Program-made: the position numbers and the translations under genes
The notes under the pieces: model-generated
Seen by the model: only the letters and a program-made list of their open reading frames with translations
The model's database searches: none
What the model was told of the DNA's origin: nothing
Assembly (NCBI GenBank): GCA_030457765.1
Contig: JAKDUK010000001.1
Coordinates: 62,001 to 126,000 of the forward strand
DNA length: 64,000 nt
Reading direction: 5' to 3'
Source: Marinobacter sp.
Lineage (GTDB): Bacteria > Pseudomonadota > Gammaproteobacteria > Pseudomonadales > Oleiphilaceae
Part shown: positions 9,501 through 19,195 of the stretch, piece after piece
Layout: each line of letters opens with the position of its first letter
Numbering within the stretch: position 1 is the first letter of the stretch

Positions 9501-9650
9501 CAACGCAAACCGTTAATCACTGCAAGGCTGTTACATGTGAAAGGCATTCTGGAAAGAGAGGGAGAGATTGTTCATATCGTGGCAGGAAAGCTGTCAGACC
9601 TGAGCCACCTGATACAGTCACTTCCGGTCAGCTCCAGAGATTTTCACTGA
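6501..9650 (+). CDS. dnaE2: Error-prone DNA polymerase DnaE2 (ImuC)
   Basis: A 1049-residue C-family polymerase, the usual length for DnaE2. It starts with a PHP domain (ELFCFSNFTFLTGASHPHEL, ALAMTDTCSVAG), followed by the polymerase core with GRGSAANSAVCYCLGIT and the catalytic region NEPPDIDVDFEHERREEV, then the finger and beta-binding regions and a C-terminal OB fold (VAGLVTGRQRPGSASGVTFV). It performs damage-tolerant, mutagenic synthesis during the SOS response together with ImuA and ImuB. The last 7 bases overlap the convergent esterase gene. Confidence 0.95.
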   Translation: MGEAVYAELFCFSNFTFLTGASHPHELAERAAELGYTALAMTDTCSVAGIPRAWAALKESPVKLITGSWFELDDAPPGANTPRFILLARTRKGYGQLCQLITTARRRADKGQYQLFCSDLETHALDDCLCLWLPPSPTEASADQALCCGEWLLRLFEHRLWIAAARTLESSEEQQLARARWLSEELRCPITAAGEVHMHSRERQPLQDVLAALRNHTSLENAGHCLFQNGERYLRPLTVIQRLFPETWLKESVRIAQQCTFEPGSLRYEYPPDLVPAGESPAAYLKRLTREGERQRYPEGTPLSTQALIRKELGLISEMKYEHYFLTIQDIVAFARSRGILCQGRGSAANSAVCYCLGITEVNPARVEVLFERFISKDRNEPPDIDVDFEHERREEVIQYIYRRYSRERAALAATVIRYRPRSAIRDVGKALGFDPALVEQLLEGIDWRDQATNWRQQILDKRLTRNPKVADQFFALVNTLLGFPRHLSQHVGGFVISAGPLADLVPVENAAMADRTVIQWDKDDLESLGLMKVDILALGMLTAIRKALELISQQKGQPFRMQDIPQEDPATYAMLQKGDSIGVFQVESRAQINMLPRLRPETYYDLVIEVAIVRPGPIKGDMVHPYLRRKHGLEPVDYPNDAIRGVLERTLGVPIFQEQVIKLAMVAAGFTAGEADQLRRAMAAWKSHGDMSPFREKLINGMLERGHDADFAERLYLQICGFGGYGFPESHAASFALLVYVSSWIKRHHPSAFYCALLNSQPMGFYSPSQLVQDAKRHNVVALPPDINNSQWDHTPESPESLNGPNRPLRLGLRIIRGFPKSAAERLCQHRPKTGYKSSAELRQLANLNQREMELLAGANAMSAFASNRHQAYWQLLGHEEPAELFSVAGTAEDNENYKPEPCNQLPEPSEGQNLLADYASQGLTLQRHPLTLLREQGHLQFCLSAERLKTAKAGTPVQVAGLVTGRQRPGSASGVTFVTLEDETGNVNVIVWLETARRQRKPLITARLLHVKGILEREGEIVHIVAGKLSDLSHLIQSLPVSSRDFH

Positions 9651-10621
9651 CCTGCCGTAGCATCACTGCCTTGCTGTAAAAACTCCAGTGCACGCCGGGT
9701 GGCCGGCCACATAACACTCCCGTGATTCTCCCCCGGGAAGGTCGCAGCTTCGATACCCCAACCGGGATAGCGGGTTTCAAGCCAGCCTGCCATCAAGTCC
9801 ACATTATCAACCATGGCCCGGGCTTGTCTCACCTTCGCCTTTGGCGTGCCTCGCTCTGTTTTTCTTGGCGTTTGTTCAAGACCGCCAACGCCGATCAGCA
9901 GCCGAGGGGCGACACCTGCCGCCGCAACAGGCAAGGCAAGCTCAGACAAAACCTTTAGAGGATGGTCGCCATACCACCATAACGAGGGGCTAATCGCGAT
10001 GTAGCGCTCAAAGCTGGCTGGTGCCGTCAGTAATGTATGCATAACAAAGAGTCCGCCAAAGGAGTGGCCAAAAAGCGCTTCCCGGGCCGAATCCATTTGA
10101 AAGCGCCGGGCGATTTCAGGCTTGAGCCGGGCATTGATGAACGCCAAAAACCGGTCTGCCCCACCATGCTGATCATCGGCTCTGTTTCGGGCTGCCCCTG
10201 GTGGCGTGTAGTCCGCCGCCCTTTGCTTGTACGCAAACCGACCCGTATCCGGATAACCAATGGCCACAATCAGCAACGGGCTGCCGGGGCTTTCGGGGTT
10301 TCCTACCGTAACCGTATCCCGCGCCGCCTGCGCCAGAGGCAGATAGGCATTACCATCAAGCAGATAAAGCACCGGGTAACCGGATTCCGGCGGCGGCGCT
10401 TCCGGCACCGCTACCTGAATGAGATAGTCACGACCGGTTTCGGGCGACTCAAGGGTAAATGCCTGAGTGCCGGGCAAGGCAACCTCACCCGGTACAGCAC
10501 CAGCATAAGATGTGACTGGTAACATACTGAAAGCCATAAACGCTCCGAAAAACAGCCACACTCCAAGTAAAAAATGGCGCTTCAGACTATCGTAGCGCCA
10601 CGGGAAACACTCAGAAATCAT
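9644..10621 (-). CDS. Esterase of the IroE/Fes-type alpha/beta-hydrolase family
   Basis: About 325 residues with an N-terminal hydrophobic signal segment (LLGVWLFFGAFMAFSMLPV) and an alpha/beta-hydrolase fold. The nucleophile serine lies in GHSFGGLFVMH, a histidine follows in GENHGSVM, and YLLDGNAYLP is typical of putative esterases related to IroE and BesA. Such enzymes open ester-linked siderophores after uptake. The ATG at 10621 overlaps the stop of the upstream TonB receptor by about 11 bases, which implies coupled translation; a longer frame running into the receptor gene is not credible. The substrate is inferred from context only. Confidence 0.75.
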   Translation of the reverse strand: MISECFPWRYDSLKRHFLLGVWLFFGAFMAFSMLPVTSYAGAVPGEVALPGTQAFTLESPETGRDYLIQVAVPEAPPPESGYPVLYLLDGNAYLPLAQAARDTVTVGNPESPGSPLLIVAIGYPDTGRFAYKQRAADYTPPGAARNRADDQHGGADRFLAFINARLKPEIARRFQMDSAREALFGHSFGGLFVMHTLLTAPASFERYIAISPSLWWYGDHPLKVLSELALPVAAAGVAPRLLIGVGGLEQTPRKTERGTPKAKVRQARAMVDNVDLMAGWLETRYPGWGIEAATFPGENHGSVMWPATRRALEFLQQGSDATAGQ

Positions 10622-12794
10622 AACGCAACGAGGCAACAGCATTGGCTGGAGCGCCCGCCATATTGAAGGTATTCGTTCCTCCAACACGGTTGTAATATTT
10701 GCGGTCCAGTAAATTGTTGATGTTGAGCTGAGCACTGAGATTTTTGCTGAAGTCATAACCGACCATGGCATCTACTACCGCATACCCCGCGGCCTCAACA
10801 CCCTGACTAGAGGCAAAATCGCTCATCGCGGTTACGCCACCGCCTATGCGCAGGCCGTGCAACACACCGCCGGCGAACCCGTATTGTGTCCAGACCTTCA
10901 CCTGGTTGTGCGGCATTAACAGAAAGATACCGTCATCACGGGCAGTGGAGGCTTGCTCCACTTCTGTGTCCAGATAGGTGTACCCAGCAATCAAATCCCA
11001 TTGTTCTGTTAAACTGCCGCTGACTTCCAGTTCTGCGCCCTGAATACGCATTTTACCTACAGAAACAGAATAGACGGCGTTAGGAATATCCGGGGTGGCA
11101 GCGCGATTTTCATCGTACAGCCGGAACAGGCTGGCCCGTGCGTTCAAATTTCCACGAAAGTAACTGCCCTTCGCGCCAAATTCATATTGTTCGCCTTCAC
11201 GTGGTTTGAGGAATTCTCCGTTGGCATCAACGCTGGTTTGCGGTTTGAAAACCTGCGAGTAACTGGCGTAAAGCGAGTGGTCGGCGTTAAGATCAACAAC
11301 TAGGCCTGCGTAAGGGGTAAAGGTACTGCCATTACGATCCTGTACGTTTCCAGCAACACGATCTGTTTCCTCAATCTCATAACGGCTCCCCCGGCCCCCA
11401 GCGATCAAAGCCAGAGATTCCACAGGCCGCACCGTCAGTTTGGCGTATAGCCCGGTTTCCTTGAGAGTGCTTTTTGTATCACTGTATTTATACCCGGGCG
11501 TTCCCACCCTCGCCGTTTCCAAAATATCCACAAAAGACAGGTCGTTCAGCCCTTCAAGGGTAACCGTACCACTGGTCAGCCCCCGCGCACGTCCCGCCTG
11601 AGTGTCTGTGTCGTAACGTTTGAAGTCAGTCCCTACAACGAATTCATTAACGTTATCGAAGAGCTCGAATGGCTTGCTGTAACTGGCATCAACCGACAGC
11701 GCCTGCTGCTTAACCTTACTGCCGGTTCCAGCCACCTTGAGCTCCTGATTGTTATCCAGAGCACTGCCGCCAAAAGCGTAGTTATAGTTTGCATCACGAT
11801 CAGAATATCGCGCCGACAACTGACCAACCCCGCCGCCAGCAAAACTGTGTGTCAATTCCGCAATCCAATCATTGGAGTGGCTTTCAAAATTATTCCAGCG
11901 CGCGCCATAGAAATCCGAGCGCGAGCCGTAAGTAAGCTTGCCATCACTGTCGACCGGTTGGCCGTTATTAACCACAATGTCTTTGTTGTTATGCACAAAG
12001 CCGATTCCCAGGGTGGTTGAGTCGCCAAGATCGATATCCAGGGCCGCATAAACATCATCTTGTTTGTTGTCGTTATGATCTACAAAGCGGGCGTGCTCGG
12101 TATGATCTGCCACCACCCGGCCACGGACACTGCCATCCGCATTCATTGGGCCGGCGATGTCGAACTGACCGCCACGCTGGTATTCGGTGCCGAGACTCCC
12201 CTGCACATGGGCTTGAAATTCATCGGTTGGACGCTTGCGAACCAGATTAACGATGCCGCCCATCTCACTGGTGTTATTAAACAACCCGGATGGCCCGCGC
12301 ATAATCTCGACCCGATCGAATGCCACCAAAGAAGGTACGGAACCATTGATGCTCGTCATAGGTGCCGGTAAACCGTCGATGTTGTATTCATCATATTCAT
12401 AACCACGGGCATAGATGGACGAACGTCCGTTGTCGTTCGATAGCACACGCATTCCGGGTGTACGGCGTCCAAGCTCATCCAGCGTAACCAACCGTTGGTC
12501 GTCGATGGCCTCACGGGTCACCACACTGACTGACTGGGGTATATCCCGCAGTGTGGCGGGTGTTTTGGTGCCTACAGTTGCCGAATCTATGCCGTAGCCG
12601 CCGGTAGCTTCCGATGAAGGCATCTCATAAAAGCGGTTACCTTCAACGGTAATCGCGTCAAGCCGGGTGATCGGCTCAGCTGGCTGCGCCAGGGCGTTCT
12701 GGCCCAACCCCATGGCAATCAGTGCGCCCCCAGCCGTGACCATGAAAAACCGTTTACCCTGCGGCAGTATCATCTCATTCAGTTTTGTTGCCAT
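10611..12794 (-). CDS. TonB-dependent siderophore receptor (FhuE/FoxA-like)
   Basis: A 727-residue outer-membrane receptor. A signal peptide occupies about residues 1-36. A TonB box-like DAITVEGN follows, then a plug domain with LRDIPQSVSVVTREAIDDQR and DRVEIMRGPSGLFNN, and a 22-strand barrel ending in aromatic RYDF. The plug motifs are those of the siderophore receptor subfamily that takes up ferric hydroxamates such as coprogen and rhodotorulate, though the ligand cannot be assigned. It is divergent from an AraC-family regulator and translationally coupled to the esterase, which fits a xenosiderophore-use cluster. Confidence 0.9.
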   Translation of the reverse strand: MATKLNEMILPQGKRFFMVTAGGALIAMGLGQNALAQPAEPITRLDAITVEGNRFYEMPSSEATGGYGIDSATVGTKTPATLRDIPQSVSVVTREAIDDQRLVTLDELGRRTPGMRVLSNDNGRSSIYARGYEYDEYNIDGLPAPMTSINGSVPSLVAFDRVEIMRGPSGLFNNTSEMGGIVNLVRKRPTDEFQAHVQGSLGTEYQRGGQFDIAGPMNADGSVRGRVVADHTEHARFVDHNDNKQDDVYAALDIDLGDSTTLGIGFVHNNKDIVVNNGQPVDSDGKLTYGSRSDFYGARWNNFESHSNDWIAELTHSFAGGGVGQLSARYSDRDANYNYAFGGSALDNNQELKVAGTGSKVKQQALSVDASYSKPFELFDNVNEFVVGTDFKRYDTDTQAGRARGLTSGTVTLEGLNDLSFVDILETARVGTPGYKYSDTKSTLKETGLYAKLTVRPVESLALIAGGRGSRYEIEETDRVAGNVQDRNGSTFTPYAGLVVDLNADHSLYASYSQVFKPQTSVDANGEFLKPREGEQYEFGAKGSYFRGNLNARASLFRLYDENRAATPDIPNAVYSVSVGKMRIQGAELEVSGSLTEQWDLIAGYTYLDTEVEQASTARDDGIFLLMPHNQVKVWTQYGFAGGVLHGLRIGGGVTAMSDFASSQGVEAAGYAVVDAMVGYDFSKNLSAQLNINNLLDRKYYNRVGGTNTFNMAGAPANAVASLRYDF

Positions 12795-12832
12795 GCTGCA
12801 TTCCTTTATTCGTAATGTCGGTTGTCGATGGT

Positions 12833-12856
12833 TAATGCAAATGAGAACGCGTTACA
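12833..12856 (-). promoter_or_regulatory. Possible Fur-like operator upstream of the receptor gene
   Basis: AAATGAGAACGC in the divergent promoter region resembles a Fur half-site (AAATGAGAA), with only weak symmetry to the other half (GTTAC). It lies about 40-60 bases upstream of the receptor ATG, where an iron-responsive operator would be expected. Roughly 9 of 16 core bases fit the consensus, so this is tentative. Confidence 0.35.
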
Positions 12857-12985
12857 ATATCGACTGAGAGGCAAATTATGACAGCACCCCATGGCCCTTG
12901 CCTTTGCTGACGACGCAAATCTCTTTGCCGGTACGCCAAACACACCGGTAGATCATGTTTCAAAACACAGCATTAAGGTGAAGAT

Positions 12986-13993
12986 GTGACAGACCCAGCG
13001 TATACACACAGTATTGATGGAAAAAAATTGCGTGAACTTTCTGCCCCCTTGGTTAACCACCAACACCTAGATGTAGCGCCTGCAAATGAACGCTCTGCAT
13101 TACTGTCTGGGTACATGAAAGTCACCGAACTGGAACCAGGAATGCGTCTGAGACTGGCGGATGTTCAGGATCTCTTCGGTCTTACCACCCGAGCAGAGTT
13201 GCCCGCCGGGATTAAGATAGCACTGGTTGTTGAGGGCTCTGCCCGGGTTAAATACGGCCAGCAAGAGACCGAGCTTGGCCCAACTGAAAAGAGCACTGGG
13301 CTGGTGGTGGTTATGCAATCTCCGGAAAAGTTTACCCGGCATGGCCGGCCCGGTGGTCGCGAACGCACACTGACGTTATCTCTGACTCCCCAATGGCTGG
13401 AACGCCGCGGGCTTGGAAAACTTCTTCAAGCACAACACAACCATTTGCCTCAACTGTACCCGTGGACACCGTCTGAGAAACTGTCTTTGGCCGCATGGCA
13501 GTTATTCGCGCCTACAGTGGCAGAACGCAGCGACCCGATACATCACATGCAATTAGCCGGATTTGCTCTGTCATTAGCAGCAGAGTCATTGACCGAGCCC
13601 CATACAGACGTTCATTTTTTCGATGAATCAACAGCCCATACCGGATCAGACCTATCAGACCGCCAACTTGCTCGTTTGATGAGCCTGATTGACAATGGCT
13701 TGGCGCGACGTGCAACCCAGGCAGACTTGGCACAGCAATTAGGGATGAGTCTGAGCACTCTTCAGAGAAAATTTCGCGCGAAGTATGGCGAGGCGCTCGG
13801 CCAGTACCTTCGTCGTTACTATTTGGGTATAGCGAGGGAGGCGCTGGTGCGAGATCAGGTTTCTGTCGAAACCGCTGCTGATTTGGCCGGTTACACCAGT
13901 GCACCAAACTTTGCGACTGCTTTCAGACGAGAGTTCGGGATCACCCCGCGCGAGTGCCGCTCTTCAGCTAGGCGAACGTTTATTTCCAGCTAG
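12986..13993 (+). CDS. AraC-family transcriptional regulator (PchR-like)
   Basis: A 335-residue regulator with a variable N-terminal sensor part and a C-terminal double helix-turn-helix (about 225-325). This contains QADLAQQLGMSLSTLQRKFR, AADLAGYTSAPNFATAFRRE and the terminal FGITPREC signature. Divergent AraC-type regulators beside siderophore receptors, such as PchR, usually activate receptor expression when the ferric siderophore is sensed, so it probably controls the neighbouring receptor and esterase. The start is GTG with AAGGTGAAG just upstream. The inducer is unknown. Confidence 0.85.
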   Translation: MTDPAYTHSIDGKKLRELSAPLVNHQHLDVAPANERSALLSGYMKVTELEPGMRLRLADVQDLFGLTTRAELPAGIKIALVVEGSARVKYGQQETELGPTEKSTGLVVVMQSPEKFTRHGRPGGRERTLTLSLTPQWLERRGLGKLLQAQHNHLPQLYPWTPSEKLSLAAWQLFAPTVAERSDPIHHMQLAGFALSLAAESLTEPHTDVHFFDESTAHTGSDLSDRQLARLMSLIDNGLARRATQADLAQQLGMSLSTLQRKFRAKYGEALGQYLRRYYLGIAREALVRDQVSVETAADLAGYTSAPNFATAFRREFGITPRECRSSARRTFISS

Positions 13994-14013
13994 GCAAACC
14001 AAATTCAAGGTAT

Positions 14014-14048
14014 AAAAAAACCCGCCAAGCCAAAGCCAGACGGGGTTT
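14014..14048 (-). terminator. Intrinsic terminator of the oad operon
   Basis: Read on the minus strand, a GC-rich imperfect hairpin (outer stem AAACCCC with GGGTTT, one bulge) is followed by seven T residues. It lies 20 bases beyond the oadB stop and between two convergent genes, so it may also serve the araC-type gene on the other strand, where A and T runs mirror each other. Confidence 0.6.
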
Positions 14049-14067
14049 CAGCATTACGAATAAACGA

Positions 14068-15390
14068 TCAGCCTAGCAGCTTTATCATTACACCCGCAGC
14101 AACAGCCGAGCCAATAACACCGGCAACGTTCGGCCCCATTGCGTGCATCAGCAGGAAGTTATGGGGATTCGCGTCAAGACCAACCTTGTTGGACACCCGC
14201 GCCGCCATCGGTACCGCCGATACGCCCGCTGAACCAATCAATGGGTTGATTTGCTCCTTGGTTAGCTTGTTCATCAGCTTGGCCATCAGAACACCGCACG
14301 AAGTGCCCACACAGAATGCCGCCATGCCCAGCAACAGAATACCCAGAGTCTGTAGATCCAGGAACTTGTCTGCGCCCAGCTTTGAACCAACAGAGAGACC
14401 CAGGAAAATGGTCACAATGTTAATCAGTGCGTTCTGGGAGGTGTCGCTCAAACGCTCAACCACACCGCATTCGCGCATCAGGTTACCGAAGCAGAACATG
14501 CCCAACAGCGGCGCCGCATCCGGCAGGAACAGAGCAGTCGCAACCAGCACAACAATCGGAAAGACAATTTTTTCCGTCTTTTTAACCGGGCGCAGCTGAG
14601 ACATCTTGATCGAACGCTCTTTCTCCGTGGTCAACGCCTTCATAATGGGCGGTTGGATCATTGGAACCAGAGCCATATACGAATAGGCAGCCACCGCGAT
14701 GGCACCCAGCAGGTGCGGCGCAAGAATGCTTGATACGTAGATAGAGGTTGGGCCGTCGGCACCGCCGATGATGCCAATCGCCGCTGCTTCAAGAATGGTG
14801 AAGTCCATAACACCACTCCAATTGAGTAACGCCGCACCAAGCACAGTACCAAAAATACCGAATTGGGCAGCTGCACCCAGCAGCAGTGTTTTCGGATTAG
14901 CCAGCAGAGGGCCAAAGTCCGTCATGGCACCCACACCCATGAAGATAATCAGCGGAGCAGCGCCACTAGCGATCGCAACTGTATAGAAGTTGTAAAGCAT
15001 GCCATTGGTGTAACCCATGCTCTGAGCCATAACACCGGCCTGCTGAACCGTCGCATAATCTGCCATTTTGTAGGCTTCCCTGAATGCCTCTAAAACTTCA
15101 GGGGTGACCACCTGGCCTGCTTGATAACCCACATCCAGAACACCTGCAAGCGCCAGAAGCGCATCAGGGTTTGCAATGTGGATGGCATTTTCAGCGGCAG
15201 ACAGGGCTAGCCCGGCCTCCGGAATGTTCGCCAGAATGCCACCAAAACCAATCGGAACCAGCAGCAACGGCTCAAAGCCCTTGCGAATCGCAAGGAACAG
15301 CAGAAGAAGACCGATACAGATCATGAAGAACTGACCGGGCCCTAAATTGAACAGGCCACTGCCCGTCCATAACGTCGTAATTTCATTCAT
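14068..15390 (-). CDS. oadB: Oxaloacetate decarboxylase, beta subunit (sodium pump)
   Basis: A 440-residue polytopic membrane protein of the OadB/MmdB/GcdB family. It removes CO2 from carboxybiotin and couples this to sodium export. The hallmark [20 protein letters not shown] region and the C-terminal [20 protein letters not shown] and [18 protein letters not shown] segments are all present, including the acidic residue of the GGADGP motif used for sodium coupling. It is the last gene of oadG-oadA-oadB, 13 bases after oadA. Confidence 0.95.
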   Translation of the reverse strand: MNEITTLWTGSGLFNLGPGQFFMICIGLLLLFLAIRKGFEPLLLVPIGFGGILANIPEAGLALSAAENAIHIANPDALLALAGVLDVGYQAGQVVTPEVLEAFREAYKMADYATVQQAGVMAQSMGYTNGMLYNFYTVAIASGAAPLIIFMGVGAMTDFGPLLANPKTLLLGAAAQFGIFGTVLGAALLNWSGVMDFTILEAAAIGIIGGADGPTSIYVSSILAPHLLGAIAVAAYSYMALVPMIQPPIMKALTTEKERSIKMSQLRPVKKTEKIVFPIVVLVATALFLPDAAPLLGMFCFGNLMRECGVVERLSDTSQNALINIVTIFLGLSVGSKLGADKFLDLQTLGILLLGMAAFCVGTSCGVLMAKLMNKLTKEQINPLIGSAGVSAVPMAARVSNKVGLDANPHNFLLMHAMGPNVAGVIGSAVAAGVMIKLLG

Positions 15391-15403
15391 GGATTGCCGG
15401 CCC

Positions 15404-17188
15404 TTATGCGATTGTCAGCATTTCGTCTTCAACAGCGACGGCATCACCGACCTTGATGAAGACCTCACCGACAGTGCCGGCTTTGTGTGCGCGAATCTCT
15501 GTTTCCATTTTCATGGCTTCCAGAATGATCAGCACATCGCCTTCTTCTACTGCCTCACCTGGTGAAACCAACACTTTGAAGATGTTGCCACCCAGTGGTG
15601 CGATAACTGGCTCACCTTCGCCAGCCGCCGGAGCAGGCGCCGCAGGCGCAGCTGATGCAGACGCACCGCCTTCACCCTGAATCTGAGTGATTTCGCCACC
15701 TTCAGAGACCGCAACCACGTAGTTCTTGCCGTTAACATCAATGGTATAGGTTTCAGGACCACTGGCCTTTTTGGCTGGCGCCGAATCCTCAACCGATGGA
15801 ACCGGCTCGAAGGCGTCGGGGTTGCCACGGTTTTCCAGATACTTCAGGCCGATCTGCGGGAACAAAGCGTAAGTCAGCACATCATCAACCGGGTTATCCG
15901 CCAGCTTGATGCCTTTCTCGTCTGCCAGCTTCTTCAGTTCATCGGTCAGCTTGTCCATTTCCGGCTCAATGTTATCCGCCGGGCGACAGGTAATAGGCTG
16001 GCCACCGTCCAGAACACGATCCTGCAACTCTTTGTTGAACGCCGCTGGGGCAGAACCGTATTCGCCTTTCAGGATGGCAGAGGTTTCTTTGGATATGGAC
16101 TTGTAGCGCTCACCAGTCAGCACGTTCAATACCGCCTGGGTACCCACAATCTGCGACGTAGGCGTTACCAGCGGAATAAAGCCCAGATCTTCTCGAACCT
16201 TGGGGATTTCTGCCAGAACGTCATCAAACTTGTCTGCTGCGTTCTGTTCCTTAAGCTGGTTCTCCATATTAGTCAGCATGCCGCCAGGCACCTGGGCAAT
16301 CAGGATACGGGAGTCCGTTCCCCGAAGGCTGCCTTCAAACTTGCCATACTTCTTGCGGACTTCGCGGAAGTAGCTGGCAATCTCTTCAAGCAATACCAGG
16401 TCCAGGCCGGTGTCGCGCTCTGTGCCCTGAAGGGACGCAACAACCGCCTCAGTGGGCGAGTGGCCGTAGGTCATACTCATGGAGGAGATTGCTGTGTCCA
16501 CGTTATCAATACCGGCTTCCGCTGCTTTAATAGCTGTAGCAGTAGACATGCCGGTGGTCGCGTGGCACTGCATGTGAATCGGAATATCCAGCTCTTTCTT
16601 CAGGCGGCTGACCAGATCGAAGGCCACATAGGGTTTAAGAATGCCCGCCATGTCCTTGATGGCAATGGAATCGGCACCCATATCGGCCACTTCTTTCGCC
16701 AACTCAACCCACATATCAACGGTGTGAACCGGGCTGGTGGTATAAGAGATGGTGCCCTGTGCGTGCTTGCCCGTTTTACGAACAGCCTGAATAGCCGTTT
16801 GCAGGTTGCGTGGGTCGTTCATCGCATCAAAAATACGGAATACGTCCACGCCATTTTCGGCGGCACGATCCACAAACCGCTCGACCACGTCATCCGCATA
16901 ATGCCGGTAGCCCAAAAGGTTCTGGCCACGCAGCAACATTTGCTGAGGCGTGTTGGGCATGACATTTTTCAGTTCACGGATGCGTTCCCAGGGATCTTCG
17001 CCCAGGTAACGAATACAGGAGTCGAAGGTAGCTCCACCCCAGGATTCCAAAGACCAGAAACCAACTTTGTCGAGTTTCTCGGCAATAGGCAGCATGTCAT
17101 CAAGCCGCATGCGGGTGGCAAGCAGGGATTGGTGGGCGTCGCGTAGTATGACGTCCGTAATCCCCAGCGGTTTCTTTGTGTCAGTCAT
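15404..17188 (-). CDS. oadA: Oxaloacetate decarboxylase, alpha subunit (biotin-carrying)
   Basis: A 594-residue cytoplasmic subunit with an N-terminal carboxyltransferase domain ([19 protein letters not shown], with metal-binding histidines in the [10 protein letters not shown] region), a PYC-OADA domain, and an alanine/proline linker. The C-terminal biotinyl domain has the lysine of EAMKMETE. It transfers carboxyl from oxaloacetate to biotin. The start at 17188 (MTDTKKPLG) follows a purine-rich site; 26 further in-frame codons upstream are poor and run toward oadG. Located 46 bases after oadG. Confidence 0.95.
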   Translation of the reverse strand: MTDTKKPLGITDVILRDAHQSLLATRMRLDDMLPIAEKLDKVGFWSLESWGGATFDSCIRYLGEDPWERIRELKNVMPNTPQQMLLRGQNLLGYRHYADDVVERFVDRAAENGVDVFRIFDAMNDPRNLQTAIQAVRKTGKHAQGTISYTTSPVHTVDMWVELAKEVADMGADSIAIKDMAGILKPYVAFDLVSRLKKELDIPIHMQCHATTGMSTATAIKAAEAGIDNVDTAISSMSMTYGHSPTEAVVASLQGTERDTGLDLVLLEEIASYFREVRKKYGKFEGSLRGTDSRILIAQVPGGMLTNMENQLKEQNAADKFDDVLAEIPKVREDLGFIPLVTPTSQIVGTQAVLNVLTGERYKSISKETSAILKGEYGSAPAAFNKELQDRVLDGGQPITCRPADNIEPEMDKLTDELKKLADEKGIKLADNPVDDVLTYALFPQIGLKYLENRGNPDAFEPVPSVEDSAPAKKASGPETYTIDVNGKNYVVAVSEGGEITQIQGEGGASASAAPAAPAPAAGEGEPVIAPLGGNIFKVLVSPGEAVEEGDVLIILEAMKMETEIRAHKAGTVGEVFIKVGDAVAVEDEMLTIA

Positions 17189-17234
17189 CGTGTCAGCCTT
17201 CTGTTTAAAGGTTGTATCTAATCGGTTACCGGAT

Positions 17235-17486
17235 TCACTTTTTGTGGCGTGACCGGAATTGTGCAATCGCCTTCTTGATAGCCTCTGCTGTATCAGGATC
17301 TACTGATACCGGCGCCTTAGACTTGGCACGAGGCGATTTAGCCGGGGTTGCCGGCTCAGGCGGAGCAAACCGGGTAAGCAGTTTGGACATAAGCAGAGTC
17401 GCGAACACCAGGAAAACCAGAAACGCGAACACGAACCCCATACCCACAACCATCAGATCGACGGCTTGAGACATCAGCTCATCCAT
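17235..17486 (-). CDS. oadG: Oxaloacetate decarboxylase, gamma subunit
   Basis: An 83-residue protein with one N-terminal transmembrane helix ([19 protein letters not shown]) and a soluble tail rich in P, A and K, as in OadG. This subunit anchors and assembles the alpha subunit on the beta subunit and contributes to carboxybiotin decarboxylation. It is first in the operon. Identity rests on size, topology and position next to oadA and oadB. Confidence 0.88.
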   Translation of the reverse strand: MDELMSQAVDLMVVGMGFVFAFLVFLVFATLLMSKLLTRFAPPEPATPAKSPRAKSKAPVSVDPDTAEAIKKAIAQFRSRHKK

Positions 17487-17541
17487 ATTGAATAGCTACC
17501 TGTTATTGGTTTGTGGATTTACCCGGAAAACCGAAACACCT

Positions 17542-17559
17542 AAGACTTAGGTCTTAGAG
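17542..17559. promoter_or_regulatory. Palindrome upstream of oadGAB
   Basis: CTAAGAC and GTCTTAG form perfect 7-base arms around a 4-base centre (TTAG), about 56-73 bases before the oadG start. Its place in the probable promoter region suggests an operator, but no regulator can be named. The rest of the 228-base gap between oadG and dbpA shows nothing I recognise. Confidence 0.4.
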
Positions 17560-17714
17560 AGAGCCGATGCAGGCCGGGAGTCAAAATCCTGCGTAATTTA
17601 CCGGTTTCGCACGCTGCGAGCAACCAAAACACAAATGACTATACGGAGTTTCCGAGCGTCTGCCGGCCTTTCTGGCTTAACTGAAAAGCCCGTTACACTT
17701 ACTCCATAACCAGC

Positions 17715-19088
17715 CTAGATCAGCCGCACTCTTAGCTTGCGACCTTTTATGCGTCCACTTTCAAGGCGCTTGAGAGCGCGCCCTGCTTGCTCAGCTTCTA
17801 CCGCTACGAAGCACTGAAAATCAAACAAATCAATTTTGCCCACGGATTTACCGTGCAACCCGGCTTCACCGGTAAGCGCGCCAAGCACGTCACCCGGCCG
17901 GAGTTTTTCTTTACGCCCTGCGGCGATACAAAGAGTTTTCATGGATGGCGCCATTGGCTGCGAGGGAACTGAAAGTAAAATCTCCGTATCGCCCCAGGTA
18001 ACCGGTCTGCCACGCTCGCTCTCAAGACGATTGATCTTATGGCCTTGGGCCGGGCTGCATAAAGTAACTGCAAGCCCCGCCTCGCCTGCCCGCCCCGTTC
18101 GCCCTACCCTATGGGTATGCACTTCCGGGTCCCGGGCGGGTTCTGCGTTTATCACCAAAGGCAAGGCCTTGATATCCAACCCTCGGGCGGCAACGTCCGT
18201 AGCCACAAGAACCTGACAACTCTGGTTTGCAAACTGTACTAGCACGCTATCGCGCTCTCGTTGGTCAAGATCACCATGCAAAGCCAAAGCCGAGAAACCC
18301 TGGCTACCCAGCTCAGCCGCCAGTTCATCACACTGCTGCTTCATGGAGCAGAACACCAGGCAAGAGGCCGGCTGATGTTCAGACAACAGGCTTATGATTG
18401 CTCGAGTACGCTCCTTGGGAGATATTTCGTAGAACAACTCGCGAATATCTTTGTTCACGCTCTGGGTTTGCGCACGCACATCCACAGGGTTGTGCTGGAA
18501 ACCGGCACTGAGCTTGCGGATACATTCTGGCCAGGTGGCAGAAAACATCAGCGTCTGGCGTTGTTCTGGAACAAAGCCAAGAATTTCTTCCATGGTGTCC
18601 TGGAAGCCCATATCGAGCATCCGGTCGGCTTCATCCAAAACCAGCGTCGTAACGCGATTTAAGTTCAGCGTTCCTTTTCGCAGATGATCTGAGATTCGCC
18701 CCGGGGTGCCTACAACAATATGCGCACCGTGGGCCAGAGAGCCAATTTGTGGCCCAATAGACACACCACCACAAAGAGTGAGAACCTTTATATTCTCCTG
18801 GGCTCGGGCCATTTCCCGCAGAGCTTTTGCCACCTGATCTGCCAGCTCGCGAGTGGGGCACAATACCAAGCCTTGTACCGCAAAAAGCTTCGGCTTAAGG
18901 CTCTCTATAAGCCCAATACCAAAGGCCGCCGTTTTACCGCTGCCGGTTTGCGCCATAGCGATCACATCGCGCCCGGCCAGACAGTGCGGCAGTGCCTGGG
19001 CCTGAATATCTGTTGGCTCAGAAAAACCCAGCTGGGCAAGATTGGCCTGCATGGCTGCAGACAGCTTTAAATCTTTAAAGGAAGGCAT
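17715..19088 (-). CDS. dbpA: DEAD-box RNA helicase DbpA
   Basis: A 457-residue helicase with the motifs in order: Q motif (FSEPTDIQAQALP), Walker A (AQTGSGKT), DEAD in VLDEADRMLDMG, SAT in MFSATWPE, and HRVGRTGRAG. These are followed by a C-terminal RNA-binding domain characteristic of DbpA, which directs the enzyme to hairpin 92 of 23S rRNA during large-subunit assembly. Length matches the E. coli protein (457). A monocistronic gene, divergent from the DUF2058 gene. Confidence 0.92.
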   Translation of the reverse strand: MPSFKDLKLSAAMQANLAQLGFSEPTDIQAQALPHCLAGRDVIAMAQTGSGKTAAFGIGLIESLKPKLFAVQGLVLCPTRELADQVAKALREMARAQENIKVLTLCGGVSIGPQIGSLAHGAHIVVGTPGRISDHLRKGTLNLNRVTTLVLDEADRMLDMGFQDTMEEILGFVPEQRQTLMFSATWPECIRKLSAGFQHNPVDVRAQTQSVNKDIRELFYEISPKERTRAIISLLSEHQPASCLVFCSMKQQCDELAAELGSQGFSALALHGDLDQRERDSVLVQFANQSCQVLVATDVAARGLDIKALPLVINAEPARDPEVHTHRVGRTGRAGEAGLAVTLCSPAQGHKINRLESERGRPVTWGDTEILLSVPSQPMAPSMKTLCIAAGRKEKLRPGDVLGALTGEAGLHGKSVGKIDLFDFQCFVAVEAEQAGRALKRLESGRIKGRKLRVRLI

Positions 19089-19195
19089 ACAAGAAAATCC
19101 CGGAATCAGCGATTGCTGGTTAAGAAGGTAAACACGAGGGCGTATACTATGGCGCTACAATACCAGACTTTATGACTAATTGATGGAGTTATCCC

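Noticed and set aside
12878-12910. A 10-codon leader ORF (MTAPHGPCLC) with GAGAGG upstream, before the AraC-type gene
   Set aside because: A good ribosome site and two cysteines are suggestive, but no terminator or antiterminator fold follows and ten codons can arise by chance.
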